Part shown: positions 1 to 8,770 of the stretch, in pieces
Layout of the letters: every line of letters begins with the position of its first letter
Numbering within the stretch: the first letter of the stretch is position 1
From: Polynucleobacter parvulilacunae
GTDB lineage: Bacteria; Pseudomonadota; Gammaproteobacteria; Burkholderiales; Burkholderiaceae
Assembly (NCBI RefSeq): GCF_018881715.1
Contig: NZ_JACVPW010000003.1
Span: 62,001 to 126,000, forward strand
Direction of reading: 5' to 3'
Length of the DNA: 64,000 nt
Notes under the pieces: model-generated
Databases searched by the model: none
Told to the model about the DNA's origin: nothing
Seen by the model: only the letters and a program-made list of their open reading frames with translations
Position numbers and translations under genes: made by a program

Positions 1-185
1 ATTCCCCAAAATAAGGGGAGCGCCATTAACATGCGTAAGGCTAAAAGGGTTTCTGCATTCGCGCCGTACTCAAAAGCGAGCTTAACCAGAATCGCTTTTC
101 CTGAAAAAAGCACGGAGCCAACCCCGGCCATCAAAATGCCATAGAGGTAACGTCGGTGATGGTGTGCTGCGCTTACTGAATGCAT
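1..185 (-). CDS. EamA/DMT-family transporter, N-terminal fragment
   Basis: The frame runs from an ATG at 185 leftward off the window edge, so only the first 61 residues are present. They contain a His/Arg-rich cytoplasmic start, then a hydrophobic helix beginning YGILMAG and a stretch reading SGKAILVKLAFEYG followed by TLLALRMLMALP. That arrangement is typical of the first two membrane helices of EamA/DMT drug-metabolite exporters, where a small-residue helix precedes a conserved LRM motif. The transported substrate cannot be read from the fragment. The gene starts 6 bases from the stop of nnrD, which is on the same strand, so the two are probably cotranscribed. The family call is by motif recognition. 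Confidence 0.7.
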   Translation of the reverse strand, partial: MHSVSAAHHHRRYLYGILMAGVGSVLFSGKAILVKLAFEYGANAETLLALRMLMALPLFWG

Positions 186-191
186 CACTAT

Positions 192-1076
192 TTATAACAG
201 TTTATTCAGTAGAGATCGCATCTCTAAAATAGTTTCGGAGGGGGTAAGGCCAATGGGGCCAACACCTTTGGCAACTAGGCTGTCTGCCGCAGTGGCGTGA
301 AGCTCAACTGCAACCCCGGTGGCTTGCCATAAATCTAGGTGATGATGAAGTCCCTGGGCGGAAATGGCAGCAATGGTTCCGGTTAGAACGTCTCCCATGC
401 CGCCAGTCCCCATTCCTGGATTGCCGGCTAAGCATTTAACTGGAGAATATATTGGTGAAGCAATCAGCGTATGTTGCCCCTTGAGGACAACAATTGATTG
501 TGTTAATTCGACTAATTGTTGGATTGCTGCTCCACGATCAGATTGAACATTTTCTGAGACGCTCTTTAAAAGTTTGGCAGCCTCACCAGGGTGCGGGGTA
601 ATTACTGTGAGCCCTGGATAGTTTCTATTTCGTTTCTTCAGGCATGCTAATAACTCGTCAGACTCGCTAATGAGATTGATAGCATCCGCATCAATTACCA
701 ATGGAATGATTGTAGAGGTCAGCGCTTCATGAAGATATTGAGATGCTAATTCTGATTTGCCAAGACCAGGTCCGATAGCGATGACATCCGGATGAGTTGC
801 CTTTAAGACCTCTTGGAAATTTGCAGAAGCAAGGCGAATCATAAGCTCAGGCTGATTATCATCCGCATGTGCTGAGGCGGGATCAAGCATCTCTAGGATT
901 GTCCAGCCTGCACCTAAATGCAAGCAAGCATTGCCTGCCAAAAGCAGGGCGCCAGCCATTCCAGGTGCGCCACCAATCAAAACAACTTTGCCGGCATCGC
1001 CTTTATGTTCTGCAGGCTCACGCTTTAGTTGCTTTACTAAGCCAAGTGTATTGAGGATGGGGGGTTGGTGGTTCAT
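192..1076 (-). CDS. nnrD: ADP-dependent NAD(P)H-hydrate dehydratase
   Basis: This 294-residue protein matches the C-terminal, ribokinase-like half of the YjeF/NnrDE repair enzyme. It would dehydrate the damaged (S)-NAD(P)H hydrate back to NAD(P)H using ADP or ATP. Visible motifs are the glycine-rich nucleotide loop IGGAPGMAGA near residue 35, DADAIN in the middle, KGQHTLIAS, and the family signature GTGGMGDVLTG at about 223-233 with the catalytic Asp. The epimerase half (NnrE) is absent, so this is a stand-alone dehydratase as in many betaproteobacteria. An EamA gene follows directly on the same strand. Likely cytoplasmic. Confidence 0.9.
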   Translation of the reverse strand: MNHQPPILNTLGLVKQLKREPAEHKGDAGKVVLIGGAPGMAGALLLAGNACLHLGAGWTILEMLDPASAHADDNQPELMIRLASANFQEVLKATHPDVIAIGPGLGKSELASQYLHEALTSTIIPLVIDADAINLISESDELLACLKKRNRNYPGLTVITPHPGEAAKLLKSVSENVQSDRGAAIQQLVELTQSIVVLKGQHTLIASPIYSPVKCLAGNPGMGTGGMGDVLTGTIAAISAQGLHHHLDLWQATGVAVELHATAADSLVAKGVGPIGLTPSETILEMRSLLNKLL

Positions 1077-1140
1077 GCAACTAGTATCGCTCTGATTAAA
1101 GTGGTGTTGAGCAAATTATAGGAAAGAGTATGCTGGACGT

Positions 1141-2556
1141 ATGAAGATCCAATTTCTTGGTGCGGCGGGTGAGGTAACGGGCTCCCGCCATTTGATTCAG
1201 GCCATGCTTTCTGGAGGGCTAAGGCATTTCATGGTTGACTATGGGATGTTTCAGGGCGGACGCGAGGCAAGTAATAAAAATCTTGAGCCCTTGCCATTTT
1301 CAGCAAAAGATCTCGATTTTGTTGTGCTCACTCATGCGCACATTGATCATAGTGGTTTGCTACCTCGCCTCTGCGCTCAGGGGTTTACAGGTCCTATTTA
1401 CTGCACAACAGCCACCTATGAATTATTGAAAATTCTTTTACTCGATAGCGCCCATTTACAGCGCGCAGACGTGGAGAGAGCGGAGAGGAAGATAAAGGCA
1501 GGTAAGTGGCGAGGGGAAGTGCCTGTTGCTCTCTATTCCAGGGAAGATGTAGAAATGACCTTAACCCAGTTTGAGCCTTTGGAATATATGCAGTCTGTAG
1601 AGCTGGCGCCAGGAGTGCAGTTGGAGTTTCATAATGCCGGGCACATTCTAGGGTCTGCCATTGCTGTTATCGATATCACAGAAGATGGGGCAGAAAAAAA
1701 ACGTTGCGTATTTTCAGGGGACATTGGCATGAAGGGTAAGGTTTTGATGCCTGACCCCGATTTGATTAAAGAGGCTGATGTAGTTATTGTCGAGTCTACT
1801 TATGGTGATCGCCTTCACCGCAGCTTACAAGATACAGAAGATGAGTTGGTTGAGGTAATTAGTTCAACGATGACTGCACATGGCAATGTGGTGATGCCAG
1901 CATTTGCGGTAGGGCGTACGCAAGAGATACTGTTTCTCTTGATTGATTTGGTGAGGAGAGGGCGCCTGCCCCATTTAAGCATTTGGGTAGATTCACCAAT
2001 GGCTACTGCAGCTACGCATCTCACGCAGCACTTCTTCTCGCAATTGGATGGTCAGTCCCAGGCCACTTTTGATTGGTATAAAAATAATCCGGATGCAGTA
2101 GATCTTCGATTTATTGCCGATGTTGAGGAATCTAAAGCGCTGAATAAAATTAAAGGTGGCGCAATCATTGTTTCGGCCAGCGGTATGTGTGATGCGGGTC
2201 GTATTGTGCATCATCTAGCTAGCAATTTGCCGCGAGCACAAAATGCTATTGTGATCACAGGCTTTCAGGCCTACGGCAGTCTTGGAAGACGTTTGGTGGA
2301 CGGGGTGCAGAAGGTTCGATTGTTTGGTGAGGAGGTTCCTGTAAAGGCCTCAATACATACGATCGGAGGCTTGTCAGCTCATGCTGATCAGGCTGGCTTG
2401 TTAGATTGGCTGAGAGGATTTGAGCGGCCTCCAAGCACCGTATTTGTAGTGCACGGTGAACCGGAATCATCTTCTGTTTTAGCTGCATGCATTCGGGATG
2501 AATTGCATTGGGGTAATGTCATCATCCCTGAGCGCTTACATACGTATCAGTGCTAA
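1141..2556 (+). CDS. Metallo-beta-lactamase / beta-CASP fold nuclease
   Basis: This 471-residue protein has the metallo-beta-lactamase signature THAHIDH at residues 64-70. It also has later zinc-ligand regions (NAGHILGSA, FSGDIG, ESTYGDR), the beta-CASP signatures (DSPMA, SGMCDAGR) and the C-terminal RMMBL region (GLSAHADQAGLLDWL, VHGEPESS). This is the full domain order of the CPSF73-like/Ysh1-type branch, whose members act as metal-dependent RNases. Family knowledge supports RNA processing; the actual substrate in this organism is unknown. It is transcribed divergently from nnrD with a short spacer of about 64 bases and converges with the receptor gene at 2569. Confidence 0.85.
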   Translation: MKIQFLGAAGEVTGSRHLIQAMLSGGLRHFMVDYGMFQGGREASNKNLEPLPFSAKDLDFVVLTHAHIDHSGLLPRLCAQGFTGPIYCTTATYELLKILLLDSAHLQRADVERAERKIKAGKWRGEVPVALYSREDVEMTLTQFEPLEYMQSVELAPGVQLEFHNAGHILGSAIAVIDITEDGAEKKRCVFSGDIGMKGKVLMPDPDLIKEADVVIVESTYGDRLHRSLQDTEDELVEVISSTMTAHGNVVMPAFAVGRTQEILFLLIDLVRRGRLPHLSIWVDSPMATAATHLTQHFFSQLDGQSQATFDWYKNNPDAVDLRFIADVEESKALNKIKGGAIIVSASGMCDAGRIVHHLASNLPRAQNAIVITGFQAYGSLGRRLVDGVQKVRLFGEEVPVKASIHTIGGLSAHADQAGLLDWLRGFERPPSTVFVVHGEPESSSVLAACIRDELHWGNVIIPERLHTYQC

Positions 2557-2568
2557 ATCAAAGTTGAT

Positions 2569-3387
2569 TTAATCAGCCACTTTGGCGCCCTGAATATCGT
2601 GGCGCTTCATAGCATCAGCCACAAACCCCGATTGTTTTAGTTCGCCAATGATGCCGCTAAGGTAGGCAGTAGTGTTTTCACACTGCGCTCTAGACTTTGG
2701 AATACCAATCGCTTGATTAATCACCATAAATCGTCCGGGCAACATGCGCAATCCTTCATAGCGCTTAGCGTCACTTTCTAACTGCTGTTTAACGCCCGCT
2801 GCAATATTGCCTTTGCCAGACATAAAGTCATCAACCACTGCTTGTGAACTAGCGGCACGAAGAAGGCCGGCATTCTTAATCTCACGAGTCAGATAAAGGT
2901 CATAAGCACTCCCTTTACCAACCACGATTTCGTTACCAGCAACATCTACCTGCTGATTAGTCTTCAGTGGGGATGCGGACTTGACCATATAGGCACCTTC
3001 AATCTGAATATAGGCTGGTGTATAGCTAATATCAGCGCCACGAACTGGGTCGATTGCCACAAATACTAAGTCGATATCCCCGGTCTTCACGGCATCGACT
3101 GTCGCACCTGCAGTTTTGAAGGGGGTGAGTTGTACTGGTAAAGCAACTCTTCTGCCAATCTCATTAGCAATATCAATTGTTACGCCATATAAGCGCTTTG
3201 TTGCTTGGTCTTCATTAGCAAGAATGGGGTTTCCTAAATTGATACCAACACGCAGAGTTCCAGTTGGCGCAAAAGAGGAGAGAATGGAAGAATCAAGTGT
3301 TTTCATGGTGGTAGATGATTGGCTAATAGCGAATTGGGAGAAAAACAAAATCGCTAGATAAACAACCGAGGGAAATATTGGCTTCAC
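2569..3387 (-). CDS. Periplasmic solute-binding protein, family 3
   Basis: The product is an extracytoplasmic receptor of the amino-acid ABC-transporter type (SBP family 3). It shows LRVGINLGNPI near the mature N-terminus, the central motif FVAIDPVRGADISYTPAY, and a hinge region KGSAYDLYLTREI. I place the start at a GTG (3387) because it begins a good Sec signal (VKPIFPSVVYLAILFFSQFA). The frame stays open to a TTG at 3435, but that extension would run through the terminator hairpin of the upstream gene. No permease or ATPase gene is adjacent, so it is either an orphan receptor or has partners elsewhere. The ligand cannot be assigned. Confidence 0.75.
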   Translation of the reverse strand: MKPIFPSVVYLAILFFSQFAISQSSTTMKTLDSSILSSFAPTGTLRVGINLGNPILANEDQATKRLYGVTIDIANEIGRRVALPVQLTPFKTAGATVDAVKTGDIDLVFVAIDPVRGADISYTPAYIQIEGAYMVKSASPLKTNQQVDVAGNEIVVGKGSAYDLYLTREIKNAGLLRAASSQAVVDDFMSGKGNIAAGVKQQLESDAKRYEGLRMLPGRFMVINQAIGIPKSRAQCENTTAYLSGIIGELKQSGFVADAMKRHDIQGAKVAD

Positions 3388-3400
3388 AAAATATTGAGAT

Positions 3401-3425
3401 AAAAAAACCGCGGCGTACCGCGGTT
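3401..3425 (-). terminator. Rho-independent terminator
   Basis: An 8-bp perfect stem (AACCGCGG at 3406-3413 with CCGCGGTT at 3418-3425) with a 4-base loop is followed on the minus strand by a run of seven T. It lies just past the stop of the small membrane-protein gene at 3445. Confidence 0.85.
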
Positions 3426-3444
3426 CTATATGCAAAAGAAGAAG

Positions 3445-3645
3445 TTACTTCTTAGCGTCAGCCGCAGGAGATGCTGCTGGGGCTGCTGGAGCAGCAGGAG
3501 CATCTTTTTTAGCCTCTTCCATATGAGCAGCTTCTGCACCATGCTTTTCGCCACCCATATCAACGTTGCCGTCGCCTTTGAGGAGTAAATAGGCTGTGGC
3601 ACCAACTAAGACTAGTACCATGATGATGATTGAACGGTTGCTCAT
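3445..3645 (-). CDS. Small single-pass membrane protein, Ala/Pro tail
   Basis: This 66-residue protein is of unknown function. Residues 5-22 form one hydrophobic helix (IIIMVLVLVGATAYLLL). The rest is a charged region (GEKHGAEAAHMEEAKKD) ending in a low-complexity Ala/Pro stretch and a Lys-Lys terminus. The N-terminus is short and polar, so the tail is probably outside the membrane, but the topology is not certain. It has its own terminator immediately downstream and an AAGGAAAAGC ribosome-binding region before the ATG, which supports it as a real gene. I do not recognise a family. Confidence 0.65.
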   Translation of the reverse strand: MSNRSIIIMVLVLVGATAYLLLKGDGNVDMGGEKHGAEAAHMEEAKKDAPAAPAAPAASPAADAKK

Positions 3646-3722
3646 TGCTTTTCCTTCGATTTAGTTGAAATTACGCCAATATTAACTCGGGAAGAGCGCT
3701 CGGTAAATCCCAAAAAGCCCTA

Positions 3723-3771
3723 GTACCCCATATCTTTGATGGAACTAGGTATTAACACTAATTTGGGGTAC
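3723..3771. promoter_or_regulatory. Inverted repeat in divergent promoter region
   Basis: GTACCCCA (3723-3730) and TGGGGTAC (3764-3771) form an 8-bp inverted repeat with a 33-base spacer. A further ACCCCATA copy follows at about 3783. The repeat lies between the divergent genes at 3645 and 3811. It could be an operator or looping site. I do not recognise the regulator. Confidence 0.3.
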
Positions 3772-3810
3772 GAGTTAAGATGACCCCATATACATCAAGA
3801 GGGTTGCAAT

Positions 3811-4668
3811 ATGAGTCCAAAGCTACCTATTCATAACTCACAGACGATTACCGAATTTTTAAATCTTCATCACGATCAAGTATCCGAAGAGGATTCAGCA
3901 GAGTCTTATAAGTTTGCTTTTGATGACGAAGCGTTTTTAGCTCGCAGAGAAACCATGGGCATTCGCTTTGAATTGGAGTTGCTCAAGCCTGAGGTGTTAC
4001 TCAAAGAGCACGGTATTGAACATACGATTACGGTATTTGGCTCTACTCGCTTTATAAGTCATGCACAGGCATTAGAGCTGGAGCGAAATGCAAAGACTCC
4101 GGAGGAAGCGGCTGCGGCTAAGAAAGCAGTCCTGCACAGTCAGTATTACGAGTCCGCTCGAGAGTTTGGTGCTTTGGTGGCCAATTACAACGCTACGCAG
4201 AAACAAAACTCGAATAAGCTACATATCTGCACAGGTGGCGGGCCTGGAATTATGGAGGCTGCAAACCGTGGCGCATTTGAAGCGGGCGATAAAACGATTG
4301 GTTTTAATATTAGTCTTCCTAGAGAGCAGCATCCTAACCAGTACATTACACAGGGACTCAGTTTCCGTTTTCATTACTTTGCTCTGCGTAAGATGCATTT
4401 TATGTTGCGTGCCAGAGCAATTGTGGCTTATCCAGGGGGCTTTGGATCCTTTGATGAGTTGTTCGAAGTTCTAACCTTGATCCAGACCAAAAAAGTTGTA
4501 CCAATTCCGGTGATATTGGTCGGAAAAGATTATTGGAGTGAGATGGTTAACTTCAAGCAGATGGTCCATTTTGGTGTGATTGATCAAGAGGATATGAATA
4601 GCATTCACTTTTCAGAGACAGCCCTAGATGCTTGGCAGGTGATTGCCAATTGGTACCAGCTGGGCTAA
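3811..4668 (+). CDS. LOG-family (TIGR00730-type) Rossmann-fold protein
   Basis: This 285-residue protein has the two signatures of the LOG (LONELY GUY) family. A phosphate-binding GGGPGIMEAANRGA lies near residue 141, and PGGFGSFDE near 208 matches the PGGxGTxxE active-site motif with Ser in place of Thr. Characterised members hydrolyse nucleoside 5'-monophosphates to the base plus ribose 5-phosphate. An N-terminal extension of roughly 75 residues with acidic character precedes the first Rossmann strand (TITVFGSTR). Whether it acts on cytokinin-type or ordinary purine nucleotides is open. The next gene starts about 29 bases downstream and is probably cotranscribed. Confidence 0.85.
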   Translation: MSPKLPIHNSQTITEFLNLHHDQVSEEDSAESYKFAFDDEAFLARRETMGIRFELELLKPEVLLKEHGIEHTITVFGSTRFISHAQALELERNAKTPEEAAAAKKAVLHSQYYESAREFGALVANYNATQKQNSNKLHICTGGGPGIMEAANRGAFEAGDKTIGFNISLPREQHPNQYITQGLSFRFHYFALRKMHFMLRARAIVAYPGGFGSFDELFEVLTLIQTKKVVPIPVILVGKDYWSEMVNFKQMVHFGVIDQEDMNSIHFSETALDAWQVIANWYQLG

Positions 4669-4696
4669 ATATAAGAGCCCCTGTAAAATCATTGCC

Positions 4697-5209
4697 ATGA
4701 ATCCAGTGCAAACAAGCCTCACTACGTCTCTCGATCTCCCGGGCTATCTTTTGGGTGGCGCCATGCTATTGGTGGTCATGGTTTTTCATGGTGTACTGTT
4801 ATTGCAGATCGCTAAACGCTATGAAGTCAAAACGTTTTTATATTTGGCCGAAAAAAAATACTCAGCAGTCGCAATCTGTTTTTACACTAGCGTCTTTTGC
4901 TTGTTCTTAACCCATATCGCTGAAATTTTCATTTGGGGTATTGCTTTATATGCATTCAAATTACTACCTACTTTAGGTCAAAGTATTCTATTTAGCGGCA
5001 GCACCTATACTGCGATGGGATTTATGGAAGATATTCTTCCGGATGGCTGGAAGATGCTTGCAGTCATCATTGCATTTTCAGGAATGTTTTCTTTTGCCTG
5101 GACTGCGTCAGTCATGATCTCCATGACCAAGAACTTTCGCCAAGCTTATACCAAGCTTCACATGAGAAAACTCAATATCTCATCTGACATTATTGATCGT
5201 TTTGAATAA
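4697..5209 (+). CDS. Predicted two-helix ion-channel-like membrane protein
   Basis: The likely start is ATG 4697 (MNPVQTSL); the frame remains open upstream but would overlap the LOG gene. The 170-residue product has about four hydrophobic segments: an N-terminal helix (LLGGAMLLVVMVFHGVLLL), a second helix (AVAICFYTSVFCLFLTHIAEIFIWGIALYAF), a short pore-helix-like stretch (ILFSGSTYTAMGF) and a last helix (LAVIIAFSGMFSFAWTASVMI). The order helix, pore loop, helix resembles the Ion_trans_2 channel family. TAMGF sits where potassium channels carry TVGYG, so the ion selectivity is unclear. It is followed 3 bases later by the YhiN-type flavoprotein. Confidence 0.6.
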   Translation: MNPVQTSLTTSLDLPGYLLGGAMLLVVMVFHGVLLLQIAKRYEVKTFLYLAEKKYSAVAICFYTSVFCLFLTHIAEIFIWGIALYAFKLLPTLGQSILFSGSTYTAMGFMEDILPDGWKMLAVIIAFSGMFSFAWTASVMISMTKNFRQAYTKLHMRKLNISSDIIDRFE

Positions 5210-5212
5210 CAC

Positions 5213-6430
5213 ATGAGTAAAACTTGGGATGCCATCATCGTCGGTGGCGGTGCAGCTGGTCTATTCTGTGCAGGGGTTGCCAGTCAACTTGGTAAAAAAG
5301 TACTTGTGCTTGACCACGCAGAAGTGCTGGGTGAAAAGATTCGTATTAGTGGCGGCGGTCGATGCAACTTCACTAACTTACATAGCAGCCCAGCGAATTT
5401 CCTATCCCTCAATCAGCATTTCGTAAAAAGTGCGCTAGCGCGATATCCTTCAATGGAGTTCATCAAGCTGGTGACCGCATATGGCATTAATTACCACGAA
5501 AAGCACCAGGGCCAATTGTTCTGTGATGATTCTGCGAAGCAAATTATTGATATGTTGTTTTCTGAATGCGCTAAAGGCAAAGCAACCATACGCAATCCCG
5601 TTTCCGTTCAGTCCATTGCGCAAGATGGCGAGCAATGGACTGTACAGACTGATGCAGGTATTGAAAAGTCAAAAGCGGTAGTGATGGCTACTGGTGGTTT
5701 ACCGGTCCCTGCGATAGGAGCAACAGCGTATTCACTAGATATTGCAAAACAGTTTGGTTTGAATGTAGTAGACCCAAGACCTGCTTTAGTACCTCTCTCG
5801 TTCACTGCGGACAATTTTGGGGATCTCAGTGAGTTGGCTGGCCTGAGTGTCCCAGTCAGAATTTCCTCGGGCTCTAAAGGCCATCGTTATGGCGCTTGTA
5901 GGTTTAATGAGGATCTATTGCTGACACATAAAGGTCTATCTGGCCCCGCAGTTCTTCAAGCAAGTAGCTATTGGGAGGAGGGCGAACCGATTCATATTGA
6001 TTGGCTTGGTGCTGTAGAGCGTCCCGGCGGATTTAACTGTGATGAGCTCTTTAATAATGAAGAGAATCGCTTAAAACTGACCGAAACCATTTTGGCCTCA
6101 GTAATGCCGCAGCGTTTAGCCAAAGCATTTTCAGATCAAAGAGGTTTGACTGGTCGCAAATGGGCTGAAGTTTCCAAAAGGGATCGACAGGCTCTAAAAG
6201 AATTAATCACCAACTGGTCAGTAAAGCCAGCGGGTACCCTGGGATGGAAAAAGGCCGAGGTAATGTTGGGTGGGGTAGATACGAAGGATCTTGATGGACA
6301 AAGCATGATGTCACGAAAACACCCAGGACTTTTCTTTATTGGCGAATGCGTTGACGTTACTGGCCACCTTGGCGGACACAACTTTCAGTGGGCATGGGCA
6401 AGCGGATTTGCTTGTGCACAATCTTTATAA
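5213..6430 (+). CDS. YhiN/HI0933-family FAD-dependent flavoprotein
   Basis: This 405-residue protein has the FAD-binding dinucleotide motif GGGAAGLF at residues 11-18. It also has the HI0933 signature region (GEKIRISGGGRCNFTN), a central ATGGLPVPAIGATAYSLDIA motif and the C-terminal FIGECVDVTGHLGGHNFQWAWASG, where the second FAD contact lies. These are diagnostic for the BaiN/YhiN family (TIGR00275). Family members are flavoproteins of largely uncertain physiological substrate; some gut homologues reduce bile-acid intermediates. It is cytoplasmic and in an apparent operon with the preceding membrane protein. It converges on the TerC gene at 6452. Confidence 0.88.
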   Translation: MSKTWDAIIVGGGAAGLFCAGVASQLGKKVLVLDHAEVLGEKIRISGGGRCNFTNLHSSPANFLSLNQHFVKSALARYPSMEFIKLVTAYGINYHEKHQGQLFCDDSAKQIIDMLFSECAKGKATIRNPVSVQSIAQDGEQWTVQTDAGIEKSKAVVMATGGLPVPAIGATAYSLDIAKQFGLNVVDPRPALVPLSFTADNFGDLSELAGLSVPVRISSGSKGHRYGACRFNEDLLLTHKGLSGPAVLQASSYWEEGEPIHIDWLGAVERPGGFNCDELFNNEENRLKLTETILASVMPQRLAKAFSDQRGLTGRKWAEVSKRDRQALKELITNWSVKPAGTLGWKKAEVMLGGVDTKDLDGQSMMSRKHPGLFFIGECVDVTGHLGGHNFQWAWASGFACAQSL

Positions 6431-6451
6431 ATCGCACATTAAAACACCGCC

Positions 6452-7213
6452 TTACTTAGCCCCCTTTTTCTTTTCTCTTGAGCGAATATTTAAAAGCTCA
6501 ACCGACAGTGAAAACGCCATCGCGACGTAGACATATCCCTTAGGAATGTGAACCCCCATTCCCTCTGCAATCAGTACTACACCTACAACTGTCAGAAACG
6601 ATAAGGCTAGTACCTTGATAGAGGGGTGGCGGTGCACAAAGTCTCCAATAGGCTTTGCTGCGATGAGCATAATGAGTACAGAAGCCAGCACGGCTGCAAT
6701 CATGATGCTGATCTGATCAACCATGCCTACCGCTGTGATAACGCTATCTAATGAAAAAATAATGTCTAGTAAACCGATTTGCAAAACGGAGCCAATAAAC
6801 AATGTCATCATGGACTTGCTGCCGGCCTTACTACTAGCATCGCCATGCTCTTCCCCGTGTTCACCAACCTCAACCTCTATATAAATTTCTTTTGAGGCTT
6901 TCCAGATTAAGAAGAAGCCGCCGAGGAGTAGGATTAAATCTCTGCCGCTGATGGATTTCTCGGCAATACTAAAGAAGGGTTCAGTTAGACCCATTACCCA
7001 AGATAAGCTAAGCAATAAAAGAATGCGGGTGACTAAAGCGAAGATCAGGCCGAAGCGTCGAACCTTCTCCCGAATCTCTAAAGGAAGCCTATTAGCAATA
7101 ACGCTAATAAAAATGATGTTGTCGATGCCTAAGATAATTTCTAGGGCAGAGAGTGTTAGAAAGGCGATCCATGCATTTGGGTCGCTGATAAGTTGCAATA
7201 CGCTTTCGATCAT
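6452..7213 (-). CDS. TerC-family integral membrane protein
   Basis: This 253-residue membrane protein has about seven hydrophobic helices. It carries the paired TerC motifs EIILGIDNIIFIS (residues 24-36) and DIIFSLDSVITAVGM, whose acidic residues in the membrane are thought to coordinate metal. Characterised relatives (Alx, MntP-like TerC, YceF) export manganese or calcium, sometimes during protein secretion. A charged His/Glu loop (EVGEHGEEHGDA) sits between the two halves and might bind metal. It is monocistronic in this window, with a divergent Bug-receptor gene at 7289. Confidence 0.85.
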   Translation of the reverse strand: MIESVLQLISDPNAWIAFLTLSALEIILGIDNIIFISVIANRLPLEIREKVRRFGLIFALVTRILLLLSLSWVMGLTEPFFSIAEKSISGRDLILLLGGFFLIWKASKEIYIEVEVGEHGEEHGDASSKAGSKSMMTLFIGSVLQIGLLDIIFSLDSVITAVGMVDQISIMIAAVLASVLIMLIAAKPIGDFVHRHPSIKVLALSFLTVVGVVLIAEGMGVHIPKGYVYVAMAFSLSVELLNIRSREKKKGAK

Positions 7214-7288
7214 TTTTTACTTTGCTGTCGTGGCCTTAAGGTAAAGTGTATCTAAGTAAATTCAAAACTGCGTTCAATACTGCGTTCT

Positions 7289-8266
7289 ATGTATAAGCCC
7301 ACACAAATAATCAGGATATTGCTACTCAGCGCAGTAGCACTTTTAGCGATTAACCCTGCAATTGCGACCTATCCTGATAAGCCCATCAAGATCATTATTG
7401 GCTTTCCTGCGGGGGGACCCTTGGATGCGCATATTCGTCTTTTGGTGGATAAGTTGCAGACTTCTCTAGGTCAAACGGTAGTCGTGGATTACAAAGCGGG
7501 TGCGGGAGGTGCGGTTGGGGCTCAGTTTGTTGCTCAATCTGCGGCGGATGGATACACGGTTTTATTGGCGAATACCGGGACGATGGTGATTAATCCAGCC
7601 ATTTATACCAAGTCGCCTTACGACACCTTAAAAGATTTCCAGCCGGTTGCTAGAACTGCGCAGCAACCACTTGCCTTGATCGTCAACAAAGATGTACAGG
7701 CAAACACGCTTAAAGAGTTTGTCGCTTATGCCAAAGCAAATCCTGGAAAGTTGAACTACGGCTCAGCCGGCAATGGCGGGATTTCTCATTTGGTTCCTGA
7801 GATGCTTAAGAGTGAGACGGGAATATTTATGGTGCACATTCCCTTTAAAGGAAGCGCGCCAGCATTTACGGATTTGATTGCAGGCCATGTTCAGTTCATG
7901 GCAGAGTCCGTACCGCAAGCCGCCAACTATGCCAAGCAGGGAAAGGTTAAAGCGCTGGCTGTTACTAGTGCCAAACGTAATCCAGCCTTACCTAATGTAC
8001 CTACCGTGATTGAAACCGGCGTTGCCAACTTGGATGTTGTTGGTTTTTATGGAATCTTAGCTCCCAAAGGAACGCCGCCTGAAGCGGTAAATAAGTTAAG
8101 CCAGGCATTCAAAGAAACACTGGAGTCCCCTGAAGTGCAGAAAAAAATGATAGATCAGGGCGCCGATCCTGCTTACTTAAATGCTGATCAATTTACAAAG
8201 TTCCTTGCTGCAGAAATGCCGCGTTGGGCAAAGGCTGTGAAACAGGCTGGCGCCAAGCTCGACTAA
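7289..8266 (+). CDS. Bug/TctC-family tricarboxylate receptor
   Basis: This 325-residue periplasmic receptor is of the Bug (Bordetella uptake gene) family. After a signal peptide ending near AIA it begins with YPDKPIKIIIGFPAGGPLDAHIR, the family's characteristic first strand and ligand loop. It continues with GGAVGAQFVAQSAADGYT, the second hallmark, and ends with the usual KQAGAKLD. These proteins bind carboxylates such as citrate or aromatic and dicarboxylic acids for tripartite (TTT) transport or sensing. No TctA/TctB membrane genes are nearby. It is one of four such receptors in this window. Confidence 0.9.
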   Translation: MYKPTQIIRILLLSAVALLAINPAIATYPDKPIKIIIGFPAGGPLDAHIRLLVDKLQTSLGQTVVVDYKAGAGGAVGAQFVAQSAADGYTVLLANTGTMVINPAIYTKSPYDTLKDFQPVARTAQQPLALIVNKDVQANTLKEFVAYAKANPGKLNYGSAGNGGISHLVPEMLKSETGIFMVHIPFKGSAPAFTDLIAGHVQFMAESVPQAANYAKQGKVKALAVTSAKRNPALPNVPTVIETGVANLDVVGFYGILAPKGTPPEAVNKLSQAFKETLESPEVQKKMIDQGADPAYLNADQFTKFLAAEMPRWAKAVKQAGAKLD

Positions 8267-8277
8267 TCTAATCCAAA

Positions 8278-8667
8278 TTAGTTGGGTTGATTTCTCATCC
8301 AGTCAGCAGTATTAAAGAAAGACTCTTCTAGCTGTTTGGCAACATTTCCATCAATGCCACATTCTTCCATCGCCTTATACATACAAGCTAACCACTGATT
8401 GCGCTCTTGCAAGCCTATCTTAAAAGGTAGGTGGCGTGCCCTGAGCATCGGGTGGCCGTACTTAGATGAGTAGATATCGGGGCCACCCATCCATCCTGTG
8501 AGGAAGAATTTAAGCTTTTCACGAGAGGTCGAAAGATCTTGGGGGTGCATCGCGCGCAAATCACTAAAAATTGGCTCTAGGGCCATTAAATCGTAAAAAC
8601 GGTCCACCAATTCATCGATTTTGTCGATTCCACCAATAGCGTCATAAATGGATTGTCTTTCAGTCAT
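8278..8667 (-). CDS. Group II truncated haemoglobin
   Basis: This 129-residue protein has the 2-on-2 globin pattern of trHbII. The start resembles MTERQSIYDAIGG, a Tyr at 25 (FYD) falls in the B helix, and RARHLPF has the proximal haem-binding His at about 79. A Trp at about 92 (RNQWL, the conserved G8 Trp) and YGHPML precede and follow it in the expected places. Members bind oxygen or NO and are linked to redox or nitrosative stress. The gene converges with the Bug receptor, 11 bases apart. Coenzyme and physiological role are not visible. Confidence 0.88.
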   Translation of the reverse strand: MTERQSIYDAIGGIDKIDELVDRFYDLMALEPIFSDLRAMHPQDLSTSREKLKFFLTGWMGGPDIYSSKYGHPMLRARHLPFKIGLQERNQWLACMYKAMEECGIDGNVAKQLEESFFNTADWMRNQPN

Positions 8668-8770
8668 GCCCTTATTTTAATACTTCAATGTAGGGGAATT
8701 GGCAGCCGGCCTAATTCGGTATAGAGTTAGTAATCAATATCTTATTAACCCTTGTTAACAGGAGCGAAAA

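Noticed and set aside
3388..3435. Upstream extension of the family-3 receptor gene to TTG 3435
   Set aside because: It would read through the terminator hairpin of the neighbouring gene and disturb the signal peptide; GTG 3387 fits better.
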